DNA from: Accumulibacter sp.
GTDB taxonomy: Bacteria; Pseudomonadota; Gammaproteobacteria; Burkholderiales; Rhodocyclaceae
Assembly (NCBI GenBank): GCA_017302455.1
Contig: JAFLDO010000028.1
Span: 1-64,000 of the forward strand
Direction of reading: 5' to 3'
Length of the DNA: 64,000 bases
Position numbers and translations under genes: made by a program. The notes under the pieces were generated by a model. That model had not been told where the DNA came from. It saw only the letters and a program-made list of their open reading frames with translations, and ran no database searches. Shown here in pieces: positions 47,972-56,677 of the stretch (its first letter is position 1; every line of letters starts with the position of its first letter).

Positions 47972-50086
47972 ATGATGCTGCCAGCCGACCTGACTCCGCC
48001 CCCCGTCGCCGATCCGCTCGCGCGACTCAACGCGGCGCAACGCGCAGCTGCCACTTTCGGCATCGGCCGACCCGCCGATCCTTCCGGCGAGGCTCCGGAC
48101 TCGCGCGCGCTGCTGATCATCGCCGGCGCCGGATCGGGAAAGACCAGTACCCTCGCGCACCGTGTGGCCCATCTCGTCGCCCAGGGTGCCGACCCCGGCC
48201 GGATCCTGCTCCTCACCTTCTCGCGACGCGCGGCCAGCGAGATGACACGGCGCGTCGAACGCATTCTCGTCCGGCGGGCGGCCGATCGCACGCCGGCCGG
48301 CACACCGGCACTCGCCTGGTCCGGCACTTTCCATGGCATCGGCGCACGCCTGCTGCGCGAGTACGCGGGCCGCATCGGGCTCGACCCCGCGTTCACGATC
48401 CATGACCGGCAGGACTCGGGCGACCTGATGAATCTCGTTCGCCACGGCCTCGGCTTGTCGGCGAAGAGCAGACGCTTTCCGCTGAAAGCGACCTGCGTGG
48501 CGATCTACTCCGCCGTCGTCAACACCCGCGCCAGCCTCGGCGAGGTACTGCAGTCGGCCTTTCCGTGGTGTTCGGAATGGGAAGCCGATCTGAGACGCCT
48601 GTTTTTCGAATACGTCGAGACCAAGCAGGCGCAGCGGGTGCTCGACTACGACGACCTGCTGCTTTACTGGGCGCAGATGGTCAGCGACCCTGCCCTCGGT
48701 CGCGAAATCGGCGAACGCTTCAGCCATGTGCTGGTCGACGAATACCAGGACACCAACCGCCTGCAGGCGGCAATCCTGCTGGCGATGAAGCCCGACGGCC
48801 GCGGTCTCACCGTCGTCGGCGACGATGCGCAGTCGATCTACGCCTTTCGCGGCGCCACCGTGCGCAACATTCTCGATTTTCCGGCGCATTTCGATCCGCC
48901 GGCGCAGCTCGTGACGCTCGACCGCAACTACCGCTCGACCCAGGACATACTCGCCGCGGCCAACCAGGTCATTGCCCTCGCCAGCGAGCGCTTCACGAAG
49001 GACCTGTGGAGCGACCGCGCGTCCACCGGCAAACCGCGGCTGATTGCGGTGCGCGACGATGCCGATCAGGCGCTGCACGTCGTCGAGCAGGTGCTCGCCA
49101 GACGTGAATCCGGTATCCGGCTGAAGGCACAGGCCGTACTGTTTCGGACCGCCCAGCACAGCGTCCGGCTCGAACTGGAATTGACCCGGCGCAACATTCC
49201 TTTCGTCAAGTTCGGCGGCCTCAAGTTTCTCGAAGCGGCGCACGTCAAGGATGTGCTGGCGCTCCTGCGCTGGGCGCAGAACCCGCGCGACCGCCTTGCC
49301 GGTTTCCGCGCCATGCAACTGGTTGCCGGCATCGGCCCGAAGACCGCCGGCCGGGTGCTCGACAATATCGCCAGCGCCAGCCCCGGCTGCACGCTGCTTG
49401 CCGAACAGCCAGTCCCGGAAAGCGCCACGGCCGGCTGGCTCGAGTTCGCGGCGGTAGTCGCCGCCAGCGAACCGGCGGCCACACCCTGGCCGGCGACCTT
49501 CGACCGGATCTGTGCGTGGTACCAGACGCAAATGGACCGCTTGCATGATGATGCCGAAGTCCGCCAGGCCGACGTCGAACAACTCGCCCGCATCGCCGTC
49601 ACCTATCCTAGCGCCGAACGTTTCCTCACCGAATTGACGCTTGACCCGCCCGAGGCCACCAGCGACCAGGCGGGGCCGCCGCTGCTCGACGAGGACTACC
49701 TGATCCTGTCGACGATCCACTCGGCGAAAGGCCAGGAGTGGACCGCCGTCAGCGTCCTCAATGTCGTCGACGGCTGCATTCCTTCCGACATGGCGACCGG
49801 CTCGCTAGCCGAAATCGAGGAAGAGCGACGCCTGCTGTACGTTGCCATGACCCGCGCCAAGGAACACCTCGACCTCATCGTGCCGCAGCGCTTCTACGTT
49901 TCCCACCAGCCCGGCTTCGGCGATCGCCATCTCTATGCCAACCGCACACGCTTCATTCCCAACGCGTTGCTGCCCTGTTTCGAGCAGGTCGCCTGGCCGG
50001 CGCCGGCGGCAGCGTCGCCGGCAAATCCGAACGCGAAACAGCAGGCGCTGGACCTCGCCGCCCGGATGCGGGCGATGTGGAAGTGA
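47972..50086 (+). CDS. UvrD/Rep-family superfamily 1 DNA helicase
   Basis: The 704-residue ATPase has motif I AGAGSGKTSTL, Ia LTFSRRAA, motif II VLVDEYQDTN, motif III GDDAQSIYAFRGA, motif IV DRNYRSTQDIL, motif V STIHSAKGQEW and motif VI LYVAMTRAKEHL. It unwinds DNA 3' to 5' in repair or recombination. It is too divergent from housekeeping UvrD or Rep for a symbol. The start is ATG 47972; a second ATG follows immediately. It lies after menC on the same strand with a 188-base gap, so it is probably independently transcribed. Confidence 0.93.
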   Translation: MMLPADLTPPPVADPLARLNAAQRAAATFGIGRPADPSGEAPDSRALLIIAGAGSGKTSTLAHRVAHLVAQGADPGRILLLTFSRRAASEMTRRVERILVRRAADRTPAGTPALAWSGTFHGIGARLLREYAGRIGLDPAFTIHDRQDSGDLMNLVRHGLGLSAKSRRFPLKATCVAIYSAVVNTRASLGEVLQSAFPWCSEWEADLRRLFFEYVETKQAQRVLDYDDLLLYWAQMVSDPALGREIGERFSHVLVDEYQDTNRLQAAILLAMKPDGRGLTVVGDDAQSIYAFRGATVRNILDFPAHFDPPAQLVTLDRNYRSTQDILAAANQVIALASERFTKDLWSDRASTGKPRLIAVRDDADQALHVVEQVLARRESGIRLKAQAVLFRTAQHSVRLELELTRRNIPFVKFGGLKFLEAAHVKDVLALLRWAQNPRDRLAGFRAMQLVAGIGPKTAGRVLDNIASASPGCTLLAEQPVPESATAGWLEFAAVVAASEPAATPWPATFDRICAWYQTQMDRLHDDAEVRQADVEQLARIAVTYPSAERFLTELTLDPPEATSDQAGPPLLDEDYLILSTIHSAKGQEWTAVSVLNVVDGCIPSDMATGSLAEIEEERRLLYVAMTRAKEHLDLIVPQRFYVSHQPGFGDRHLYANRTRFIPNALLPCFEQVAWPAPAAASPANPNAKQQALDLAARMRAMWK

Positions 50087-50152
50087 CGGACGCGGGCAGC
50101 GAGCCGCCCGCCGATCGCTTCCCGACCCATCCTCCGCGCCCCTGAAGCAAAA

Positions 50153-50185
50153 AGCCGGACCTCGTGGGTCGGCTCATTTTCTTGT
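50153..50185 (+). terminator. Possible helicase-gene terminator
   Basis: AGCCGGACC pairs imperfectly with GGGTCGGCT around a TCGT loop, followed by CATTTTCTT. The stem has a mismatch, so it is only probable. Confidence 0.45.
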
Positions 50186-50199
50186 CTGAAGTCCACAGT

Positions 50200-50231
50200 C
50201 CTTTGTCGATCTTCCTGCCGTTCGACAAAGG
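50200..50231. repeat. 10-bp perfect inverted repeat
   Basis: CCTTTGTCGA (50200-50209) and TCGACAAAGG (50222-50231) flank a 12-base loop. It lies in the gap between two convergent genes. It could be a bidirectional RNA hairpin or a REP-like element; no second copy was found. Confidence 0.5.
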
Positions 50232-50421
50232 AATTCAGCGGCGGCAAGGAGTCTACCGGCCCAAGTTCCGGCCAGCGAGCGGTTTCGAGCGCGCCGCAGC
50301 CCTTGCTCGATCGATGGCGTGCAGATCGAGCCTGAAGGACCCCAACGGTGGATCGGCAATCAGAAGGCCGACTTGTCGAGCGCACGACGGGTCAGGTGGC
50401 GGCAGGCATCTCACCGCCGGC

Positions 50422-51813
50422 TCATGACGGCGCCTGCCGGGACGCGTAAGGCAGGAACAGGGCGCGAACATCCACCCTCGCCTTGAGCTTTGCCGCCAGC
50501 AGATAGAGACCGGCGGCCTTGCGGTGCAAGAACAGCGCATCCGCCGGCGGCGTATGCCAGGAATCCCTTTCGGTGCTCAAAGCCAGACTGGCATCGCGGA
50601 TGCGCGCTGCCAGATCCGAATTGCCGAAATCGTAGGCACCGGCATGGCGCAAGGGTTCGCAGGCGTGCAGGAAGACATCAAGGACGAGTTGCCGCTGCCG
50701 TTCCCCGATGTCCGCCCGAAAATAGCCGATGGCGCTGGCGGCCGCACTCATTTCCGACCGCTCTCCGACGATGGCACTCGCCATCAGCCGGCGATAGGCG
50801 TCGACGATCTCTGCCGTGTAGGGTCGGGTGGCGCCGAAGTCGAGCAGAATCAGTTTTCGGGTGGCGCGGTCGTAGCGAAAGTTGGCAAAATTGGGGTCGC
50901 TCTGGATCAATCGAAATTCGAAGATCTCCCGAAAAAGGAGGCTGAAGAGCAGCCCGGCCACACGGTCGCGCTCTGCTCGCGGGGCATCCAGCAAGGATTC
51001 GACCGGCACTCCACCCATGCAGGACATCGCCAGGACGCTGTCCGTCGTCATGTCGTCATACACCTCGGGAAGCATGAACTCGGGCGCGTCGGCAAGCAGT
51101 CCGGCGTAGCGGCGCAGCCAGACTCCCTCGCCCAGGTAATCCGCTTCGGCGTGCAACTGACGTTTCGCCTCGCGCAGCAACGGCCCGACATCCAGGCCGC
51201 TGGGCAGCAGGCCGGAAAAACGCAGCAAGGTGGCGACATTGTCGATGTCGCTGTCGATACTCCGGCGAATGCCGGGGTACTGGACTTTTATGGCCAGGCG
51301 CCGCCCGTCCTTCGTTTCCGCGAGATGCACCTGTCCGATCGATGCCGCCGCCAGCGGCGTGAAGGAGAACTGCCGGAAGTGACGGTCCCAGCCCTTTCCC
51401 CAGTTGGCCTCGAGTACATTGACGAGCTGGCTCATTGGCATGGCTTTCGCGTCCGCGCGCAAGCGGGCGAGGACATCGCCAAAATGCGGCGGTAACAGGT
51501 CGCCGGCATCCATGGACAGCAATTGACCAAACTTCATCGCCGCACCACGCAACTGCGCAAGCTGATCGGCAACACGGCGGGCGTTGGCCGGGGTCAGCAG
51601 CAGATCACGGATTCGTGGTCGCTTCCCCTGGGCGAACTGGCGGGCGCCTTCGGCCAACATGCTCCCGGCAACACCACCAGCGAGAGTGCCCAAGCGAGCG
51701 AGCCGGGACCCGCGTCCGCCGGGAACAGCCGAGGCATTCACATCGCGCTTGCTTTGCTCATCGTCGACCATCTTGGCTCGGCTTCCATTCGCTGCCACAG
51801 TAGCCCGGAGCAT
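50422..51813 (-). CDS. ABC1/ADCK/UbiB-family kinase-like protein
   Basis: The 463-residue protein shows the ABC1 fold: KxGQ motif (AMKFGQLLS), the Ala-rich nucleotide loop AAASIGQVHLA, Lys in LAIKVQYPG, catalytic loop LIQSDPNFANF and LLDFGATR. Relatives support ubiquinone synthesis or lipid handling; UbiB itself is longer with C-terminal membrane helices, absent here. It is the last gene of a run of minus-strand genes upstream of the SDR/photolyase cluster. An alternative start is ATG 51771. Confidence 0.9.
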   Translation of the reverse strand: MLRATVAANGSRAKMVDDEQSKRDVNASAVPGGRGSRLARLGTLAGGVAGSMLAEGARQFAQGKRPRIRDLLLTPANARRVADQLAQLRGAAMKFGQLLSMDAGDLLPPHFGDVLARLRADAKAMPMSQLVNVLEANWGKGWDRHFRQFSFTPLAAASIGQVHLAETKDGRRLAIKVQYPGIRRSIDSDIDNVATLLRFSGLLPSGLDVGPLLREAKRQLHAEADYLGEGVWLRRYAGLLADAPEFMLPEVYDDMTTDSVLAMSCMGGVPVESLLDAPRAERDRVAGLLFSLLFREIFEFRLIQSDPNFANFRYDRATRKLILLDFGATRPYTAEIVDAYRRLMASAIVGERSEMSAAASAIGYFRADIGERQRQLVLDVFLHACEPLRHAGAYDFGNSDLAARIRDASLALSTERDSWHTPPADALFLHRKAAGLYLLAAKLKARVDVRALFLPYASRQAPS

Positions 51814-51843
51814 TTGGCGAACAACCCTTCGGCACGAAGAATG

Positions 51844-52188
51844 CTAACGCCGGTCCGAAGAATCCGGGCTCTCCGAATCCTCGACGGGATACGCGTCCGC
51901 CACATAAGCGGGCCCTTTCATGATCATGACGATGAATGCAGCGATGGCTATGGTCAACACTGCCGTCCAGTGCAGGACCAGGATACTGATCGCCAGAATA
52001 TCGACCATCTGGAGGAGAGAAGAAGCCACCACGGCATCCCCTTCCCCAAAAAAGATCCTCGCGCCGAGCGACGGCAGGGCCAAGAGCAGCGTGCCGAAAA
52101 CGAGCACGCGGGGCAAGAGGCGCAGGACGTCACGCTCCCGCCCAGCCGGCGTCTGCACGAATCCCGGAAGTCTGTTGAAGGCGTTCAT
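51844..52188 (-). CDS. Small membrane protein of unknown function
   Basis: A 114-residue protein with two membrane segments (LVFGTLLLALPSLGARIFF and a double-length AISILVLHWTAVLTIAIAAF) and an acidic C-terminal tail (EDSESPDSSD). No family is recognised. It lies 30 bases upstream of the ABC1 gene and 32 bases downstream of the DUF3429 gene, so it is probably co-transcribed. Confidence 0.7.
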   Translation of the reverse strand: MNAFNRLPGFVQTPAGRERDVLRLLPRVLVFGTLLLALPSLGARIFFGEGDAVVASSLLQMVDILAISILVLHWTAVLTIAIAAFIVMIMKGPAYVADAYPVEDSESPDSSDRR

Positions 52189-52220
52189 CGTTACTCCTTT
52201 GCTCGACAGTTCTTGACCGA

Positions 52221-52679
52221 TTACGAGGTCTCAGCGAAAGCACCCGCCATCAGGCAAAGGCAGGCAACGGTGGTCAGCCGGAAGCGCAAGGGCAGGTACC
52301 AGGTCGGCAAATGGCTCGCGGCGACCAGAAGTCTATCCTGCCAGTAATGGGCCAGAAACCCGGTCACCAGAAGAAGACTCGCCAGCATCGGCGAAAACAG
52401 AAATGCCGACCAGGCGAGAAGCGCCGGGACGACGCTCCAGACGAAGCAGCGCGTCCGCCGACTCGCGCCAAGATCCCGCAAAGCCATCGCGAATCCCCAA
52501 TGCAGGGCACCGACGAAGGTCAGGATCACCGCCGCGTAGGTAAGCAGGGCCGCGTTCCAGAGCCTTGCGTGCTGTGGGTCGACGAGGCTCGCGGGCGCCA
52601 GGACGATAAACGGCAGCAGTCCTCCGTAACCGAGCCAGGCAACGCTGTGCGGCATGGGACCAGGCAGCGAGTGCTCCAT
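52221..52679 (-). CDS. DUF3429 family membrane protein
   Basis: A 152-residue protein with about five membrane helices and the DUF3429 pattern (VAWLGYGGLLPFIVLA, ILTFVGALHWGFAMA, FLAHYWQDR). The function is unknown; members commonly lie near photolyase genes. It begins 6 bases after the SDR stop, indicating one operon. Confidence 0.88.
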   Translation of the reverse strand: MEHSLPGPMPHSVAWLGYGGLLPFIVLAPASLVDPQHARLWNAALLTYAAVILTFVGALHWGFAMALRDLGASRRTRCFVWSVVPALLAWSAFLFSPMLASLLLVTGFLAHYWQDRLLVAASHLPTWYLPLRFRLTTVACLCLMAGAFAETS

Positions 52680-52685
52680 ACCGCC

Positions 52686-53426
52686 TTACCTGACCAGTGG
52701 CCGGATCGTGGAAAAGCCAGCGTCCATCGACCACACCTGGCCGGTCACCCGGGCCGCCTTCTCGGAAAGCAGCCAGACCATCAGCTCCGCCAGTTCGTCC
52801 GGCGAGCCAATGCCCGGCAAGGGGTATTGGCGAGCCGCCGCGTCGCGGCCCATCGCGCTGCCCAGGATAGCCGTCGCGGCCGGCGTGTCCATGATGCCGG
52901 GGGCGACGGCGTTGATCCGGATGCCATTACCCGCATAGGTCGCTGCCGCGCTGCGTACCAGTCCTTCGACGCCGGCTTTTGCTGCCGCGACCGCCTCGTG
53001 ATTGGGCGTGCCGATGCGTGCGGCCGCCGACGAGACCAGCACCGCCGATCCCGGACACTTCGCGTCGCGCACGGCGCCGATGAAAGCCGCCAGCGTATGG
53101 AAGGCGCTGATCAGGTTGGCGTTGAGGCAGGCCGCAAAGTCGGCCTCGGACAGCCGATGCAAGGCGCCCAGGCGAATATTCCCGACGCAGTGCGCGAAGG
53201 CCGTCGGCAGCATCTCGTGCGCTTTGGCCACCTCCAGAATGTGGCGCGCCCCGGCCACGCTGGAGCAGTCAGCGACCACCTGAAGGTGGCGGTCGCCGTA
53301 GCTGCTGGCCAGTCGCTCGCCTTCCCGGCTGGTTACGACCAATCGCCAGCCTGCCTCTACCAGCCTGACCGCTACCGACTGACCCAGCCCGCCTGCCGCG
53401 CCGGTGACCAAAGCTACTTTTTCCAT
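52686..53426 (-). CDS. SDR-family oxidoreductase with an altered active site
   Basis: The NAD(P)-binding motif VTGAAGGLGQSVA, the Asn region AHCVGN and the catalytic-Ser region VLVSSAAARIG are normal, followed by NHEAVAAAKAGVEG. In classical SDRs the Lys there is preceded by Tyr-x-x-x; here the position is Val, so the proton-donating Tyr is missing. Downstream PGIMDTP and the 246-residue length are usual. It may be an atypical or non-catalytic member. It is first in the minus-strand operon and divergent from the photolyase cluster, a known light-regulated neighbourhood. Confidence 0.88.
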   Translation of the reverse strand: MEKVALVTGAAGGLGQSVAVRLVEAGWRLVVTSREGERLASSYGDRHLQVVADCSSVAGARHILEVAKAHEMLPTAFAHCVGNIRLGALHRLSEADFAACLNANLISAFHTLAAFIGAVRDAKCPGSAVLVSSAAARIGTPNHEAVAAAKAGVEGLVRSAAATYAGNGIRINAVAPGIMDTPAATAILGSAMGRDAAARQYPLPGIGSPDELAELMVWLLSEKAARVTGQVWSMDAGFSTIRPLVR

Positions 53427-53539
53427 GACGTCTCTCCTCCAGTTTCGCCTGCTCTGCAGGAATGGATTCGTGTTCAGCCCCAGACATCAGCAGACTGATC
53501 GATTCGAAAATATCCATTGTTATAGACAATTTATCGAAC

Positions 53540-53550
53540 TGTACCGTACA
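53540..53550. promoter_or_regulatory. Palindromic operator in the photolyase-cluster promoter
   Basis: TGTACCGTACA is a perfect 5-bp inverted repeat around one base. It covers the expected -35 region of a plus-strand promoter whose -10 is TACAAT (53559-53564). A second repeat, ATTGT-TATAG-ACAAT, lies at about 53515-53530. This layout suits a MerR/LitR-type, light-sensing repressor controlling the two divergent operons. No such regulator gene lies in the window. Confidence 0.5.
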
Positions 53551-53596
53551 TTTGCCCTTACAATACTACTCAACGCATGTTTTGTCTAGGACATTT

Positions 53597-53884
53597 ATGA
53601 ACAAGACTGAAAGATCATCCGCCCCATCCGGAATCGATGTCAAGGCTTCCGGGTTACCGACTACTCGCCGCCTGAACCCGCAGAAGCTGCTGCTCAGCAA
53701 GTGGACAGCGGCTACCCCGCACGACAAGGAGAAGCACTTCATCGTTACCGGGGTGATTCAGCCGGAGCCCCCGGCGACTCGAATCGAGAGCATCGAACTG
53801 GAGGCGGTGTACTCTCGTCGAGTGGTCTCGCTGCCCTGGCGCCATCTGACCGACCGCAAGCACTGGCTGCAAGGCTGGCAATGA
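53597..53884 (+). CDS. Trp-rich small protein, TIGR02450 family
   Basis: A 95-residue protein with the TIGR02450 core: LNPQKLLLSKWTAATPHDKE, KHFIVTGV, and SLPWRHLTDRKHWLQGW. The family is of unknown function and is found beside cryptochrome/photolyase genes. It is the first gene of the plus-strand cluster, 58 bases upstream of the FAD oxidoreductase. Confidence 0.85.
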   Translation: MNKTERSSAPSGIDVKASGLPTTRRLNPQKLLLSKWTAATPHDKEKHFIVTGVIQPEPPATRIESIELEAVYSRRVVSLPWRHLTDRKHWLQGWQ

Positions 53885-53942
53885 CTTGTGCCGAGAACGA
53901 TCTGCGCGCACGCTCGTCGGATCGATGACTGACAAGGAAACC

Positions 53943-54935
53943 ATGAATCCCACTCCCCATCTGGCGCTGATCGGTGCCGGCATCGCGGGCCTGTCCTGCG
54001 CCACGGCACTGCAACAGGCTGGCCTCGACGTCAGTCTCTTCGACAAGAGTCGCGGCCCGGGCGGACGCATGAACACCCGTCGCGGCGACGGTTGGCAGTG
54101 CGATCACGGCGCCCAGTATTTCACCGCTCGCCACCCCGATTTCCGTGCAGAAGTGGCACGCTGGCAGAAGGCCGGGGTGGCCGGCCTGTGGACGCCGAGG
54201 CTATGGCTGTTTGATGGCGACTCGCCGGCAGGACGCGAATCGACGGTCGAGCGTTTTGTCGGCACGCCGGCCATGACGGCGCCTGCCCGTTATCTGGCCA
54301 GCACGCTGACCGTGCAAGCAACAACGCGCATCCAGCAGCTCAGGCACCGGGCGCCGGGCTGGCAGGTCTTCTCGGCCGAACAGGGCTGGCTGGAGGCGCG
54401 CTTTGCTGCCGTCCTGCTGGCCGTCCCGGCGCCGCAGGCGGTACCCTTGCTGGAGCGGCTGGCCCCTGAGTTGGCGGCACTGGCCGGCAGTGCCGTGATG
54501 CGCGGCTGTTGGGCGCTGCTCCTGCGCTTTGCCGCACCGGTGGACCTGCCTTTCGATGCCGCCTTCGTCAATCACGGCCCTCTGCGCTGGATCGCCCGCA
54601 ACAACAGCAAGCCGGGCCGCAGCGGCGAGGAAACCTGGCTTCTGCATGCCCGCGCAGAATGGAGCGAGGCGCATCTGGAAGACGATCCCGAGAGCGTCGC
54701 CGCAGCGCTGCTGTACGCCTTTGGCCAACTGGGCGGTCCGTCCCCTCAAGAATGGAATGCGCACCGCTGGCGTTACGCCGACACCGAACCGGCCCTCGCC
54801 GAGGCTTGCGTCTGGCGCCCGGAGATTGGTCTGGGGCTTTGTGGTGACTGGCTCAACGGTGGCAAAGTGGAGGGTGCCTGGCGCAGCGGCCGGACGCTCG
54901 CCGAACAGGTGTTGCGGTCGTTCGCGCGATGCTGA
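53943..54935 (+). CDS. NAD(P)/FAD-dependent oxidoreductase
   Basis: A 330-residue flavoprotein with an N-terminal dinucleotide-binding fold (LALIGAGIAGLSCATAL, then FDKSRGPGGRMNTRR) and a C-terminal FAD-closing region (GLGLCGDWLNGGKVEGAWRSG). It belongs to the amine-oxidase-like proteins that accompany photolyases. The reaction is unknown. ATG 53943 has AAGGAAA upstream. Confidence 0.9.
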   Translation: MNPTPHLALIGAGIAGLSCATALQQAGLDVSLFDKSRGPGGRMNTRRGDGWQCDHGAQYFTARHPDFRAEVARWQKAGVAGLWTPRLWLFDGDSPAGRESTVERFVGTPAMTAPARYLASTLTVQATTRIQQLRHRAPGWQVFSAEQGWLEARFAAVLLAVPAPQAVPLLERLAPELAALAGSAVMRGCWALLLRFAAPVDLPFDAAFVNHGPLRWIARNNSKPGRSGEETWLLHARAEWSEAHLEDDPESVAAALLYAFGQLGGPSPQEWNAHRWRYADTEPALAEACVWRPEIGLGLCGDWLNGGKVEGAWRSGRTLAEQVLRSFARC

Positions 54936-55059
54936 CGACCGGACCTGCTCAGTCGCGGCCGCGCGACAGACCTTTCCCTCTGACGCGCGACTGGCCCGGC
55001 CTGGAACGGCAGCACGGCTTGCCGCAACGCCGGCGCCGCGGGCTTTGCCAGAAAACCGC

Positions 55060-56598
55060 ATGAGTCCCGGCACAACCCTTCGGCTGATTCTCGGGGACCA
55101 GCTCAACCCACGGCACACCTGGTTCGAGCAACAGCGCGACGACGTTCTGTACGTCTTGATGGAAATGCGCCAGGAAACCGACTACGTGCTGCACCACGCC
55201 CAGAAAATCATCGCCATCTTTGCCGCGATGCGCGATCTGGCGCGTCAGTTGCGTGCGGCCGGACACAGAGTGCACTACCTGACGATCGATGATCCGGACA
55301 ACCGGCAAGCGCTGCCGGATAACCTCGATGCGCTGATGATTCGCTTCAACGTTCGAGCCCTTGAATACCAGACGCCTGACGAATGGCGACTCGACGCGCA
55401 ACTGGCCGACTACGGGCGGAGCCGATCCATCCCCTGCCGCATGGTGGAAAGCGAGCACTTCTACACCCTGCGCGACGAGGCGGCGCGGCTGTTTTCGGGC
55501 CGTAAGCAATGGGTGATGGAGAAGTTTTACCGCCATATGCGGGTGCAACATCGAGTGCTGACCCATGGCGCCAGCCAACCCGTCGGCGGCCAATGGAACT
55601 TCGACCACGACAACCGCAAGCCCTGGCCGGGGCTACCGTCCGAACCCGCCGACTTCCGGGCGTCTCACGACCATTCAGCGCTCTGGCAGACGATCGTCTC
55701 CGCAGGCGTCAACAGCTTCGGCGAGGCCAACGCGGGACAACTGGCCTGGCCGCTCAATCGCGCCGACGCCTTGCAGCAACTCGATGCCTTCATCGAGAAG
55801 GCGCTGCCGCACTTCGGTCTCTTTCAGGACGCGATGAGCCATCGCGCCTGGCGATTGTTTCACTCGCTCTTGTCATTTGCACTGAACACCAAGATGCTCG
55901 ACCCGCGCGAGGTCGTCGCCAGGGCCGAAGCCGCCTGGCACGCGGGATGCGTATCCCTGGCAACAGCCGAGGGCTTCATCCGGCAGATTATCGGCTGGCG
56001 CGAGTACGTTCGCGGCTTCTACTGGGCGCACATGCCGGAGTATGTCGAGCAGAACGTCTTTGACCACACGCGGGCGCTGCCGGGATGGTTCTGGAACGGT
56101 CAGACCAAGATGCGCTGTCTCGCCCACGCCATCGGCCAGTCTCTCGAACAGGCCTACGCCCACCACATTCAGCGACTGATGGTGATCGGCAACTTTGCGC
56201 TGCTGGCCGGACTGGACCCCGCTGGGGTACATCGCTGGTATCTCGGCGTCTACGTCGACGCTTTCGAATGGGTCGAACTCCCCAACACCCTGGGCATGAG
56301 CCAGTTCGCCGACGGCGGGCTGCTGGCCACCAAGCCGTACGTATCCAGCGCCGCCTACATCGATCGCATGAGTGACTACTGCAAGGGCTGTCATTACGAC
56401 AAGAAGCTGCGCACCGGCGAGCGAGCCTGCCCTTACAACTCGCTCTACTGGGACTTTTTTGCGCGCAACACCGAAAAACTCTCGAGAAATCCGCGCCTCG
56501 GCATGGTCTATCGGCAGTTGGCGAAAATGGATGAGGCAACGCGACGTTCGTTTCAGGAGCAGGCAGGCGAGCTACGCAACTCGCTGGATCGCCTATGA
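55060..56598 (+). CDS. Fe-S cluster cryptochrome/photolyase (CryB/PhrB family)
   Basis: A 512-residue member of the bacterial (6-4) photolyase/FeS-BCP family. The N-terminal Rossmann-like antenna region begins LRLILGDQLNPRHTWF. The C-terminal FAD domain has FNYDH-like WNFDHDNRKPWPG, IRQIIGWREYVRGFYW and LPNTLGMSQFADGG. Four Cys for the 4Fe-4S cluster are visible: MRCLAHA, DYCKGCHY and ERACPYNSLYW. It repairs UV damage or acts as a light sensor. It is the third gene of the plus-strand cluster. Confidence 0.94.
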   Translation: MSPGTTLRLILGDQLNPRHTWFEQQRDDVLYVLMEMRQETDYVLHHAQKIIAIFAAMRDLARQLRAAGHRVHYLTIDDPDNRQALPDNLDALMIRFNVRALEYQTPDEWRLDAQLADYGRSRSIPCRMVESEHFYTLRDEAARLFSGRKQWVMEKFYRHMRVQHRVLTHGASQPVGGQWNFDHDNRKPWPGLPSEPADFRASHDHSALWQTIVSAGVNSFGEANAGQLAWPLNRADALQQLDAFIEKALPHFGLFQDAMSHRAWRLFHSLLSFALNTKMLDPREVVARAEAAWHAGCVSLATAEGFIRQIIGWREYVRGFYWAHMPEYVEQNVFDHTRALPGWFWNGQTKMRCLAHAIGQSLEQAYAHHIQRLMVIGNFALLAGLDPAGVHRWYLGVYVDAFEWVELPNTLGMSQFADGGLLATKPYVSSAAYIDRMSDYCKGCHYDKKLRTGERACPYNSLYWDFFARNTEKLSRNPRLGMVYRQLAKMDEATRRSFQEQAGELRNSLDRL

Positions 56599-56677
56599 TC
56601 CTCTTGTCCGGACGGTCGGCCATCATGGCAAGGACATCGCTCAACGGTTCGATCTGCCGCTCACCCGGCTTGACCTT

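Larger units (their letters stand above)
50087..50421. other. Gene-free stretch between the convergent helicase and ABC1 kinase genes
   Basis: No gene is seen. The left end holds a terminator-like hairpin (50153-50185) and the middle a 10-bp inverted repeat (50200-50231). The rest shows nothing definite. Confidence 0.4.

Noticed and set aside
47891..49720. Minus-strand frame of 609 codons opposite the UvrD-like helicase
   Set aside because: Complement shadow; all helicase motifs are on the plus strand.
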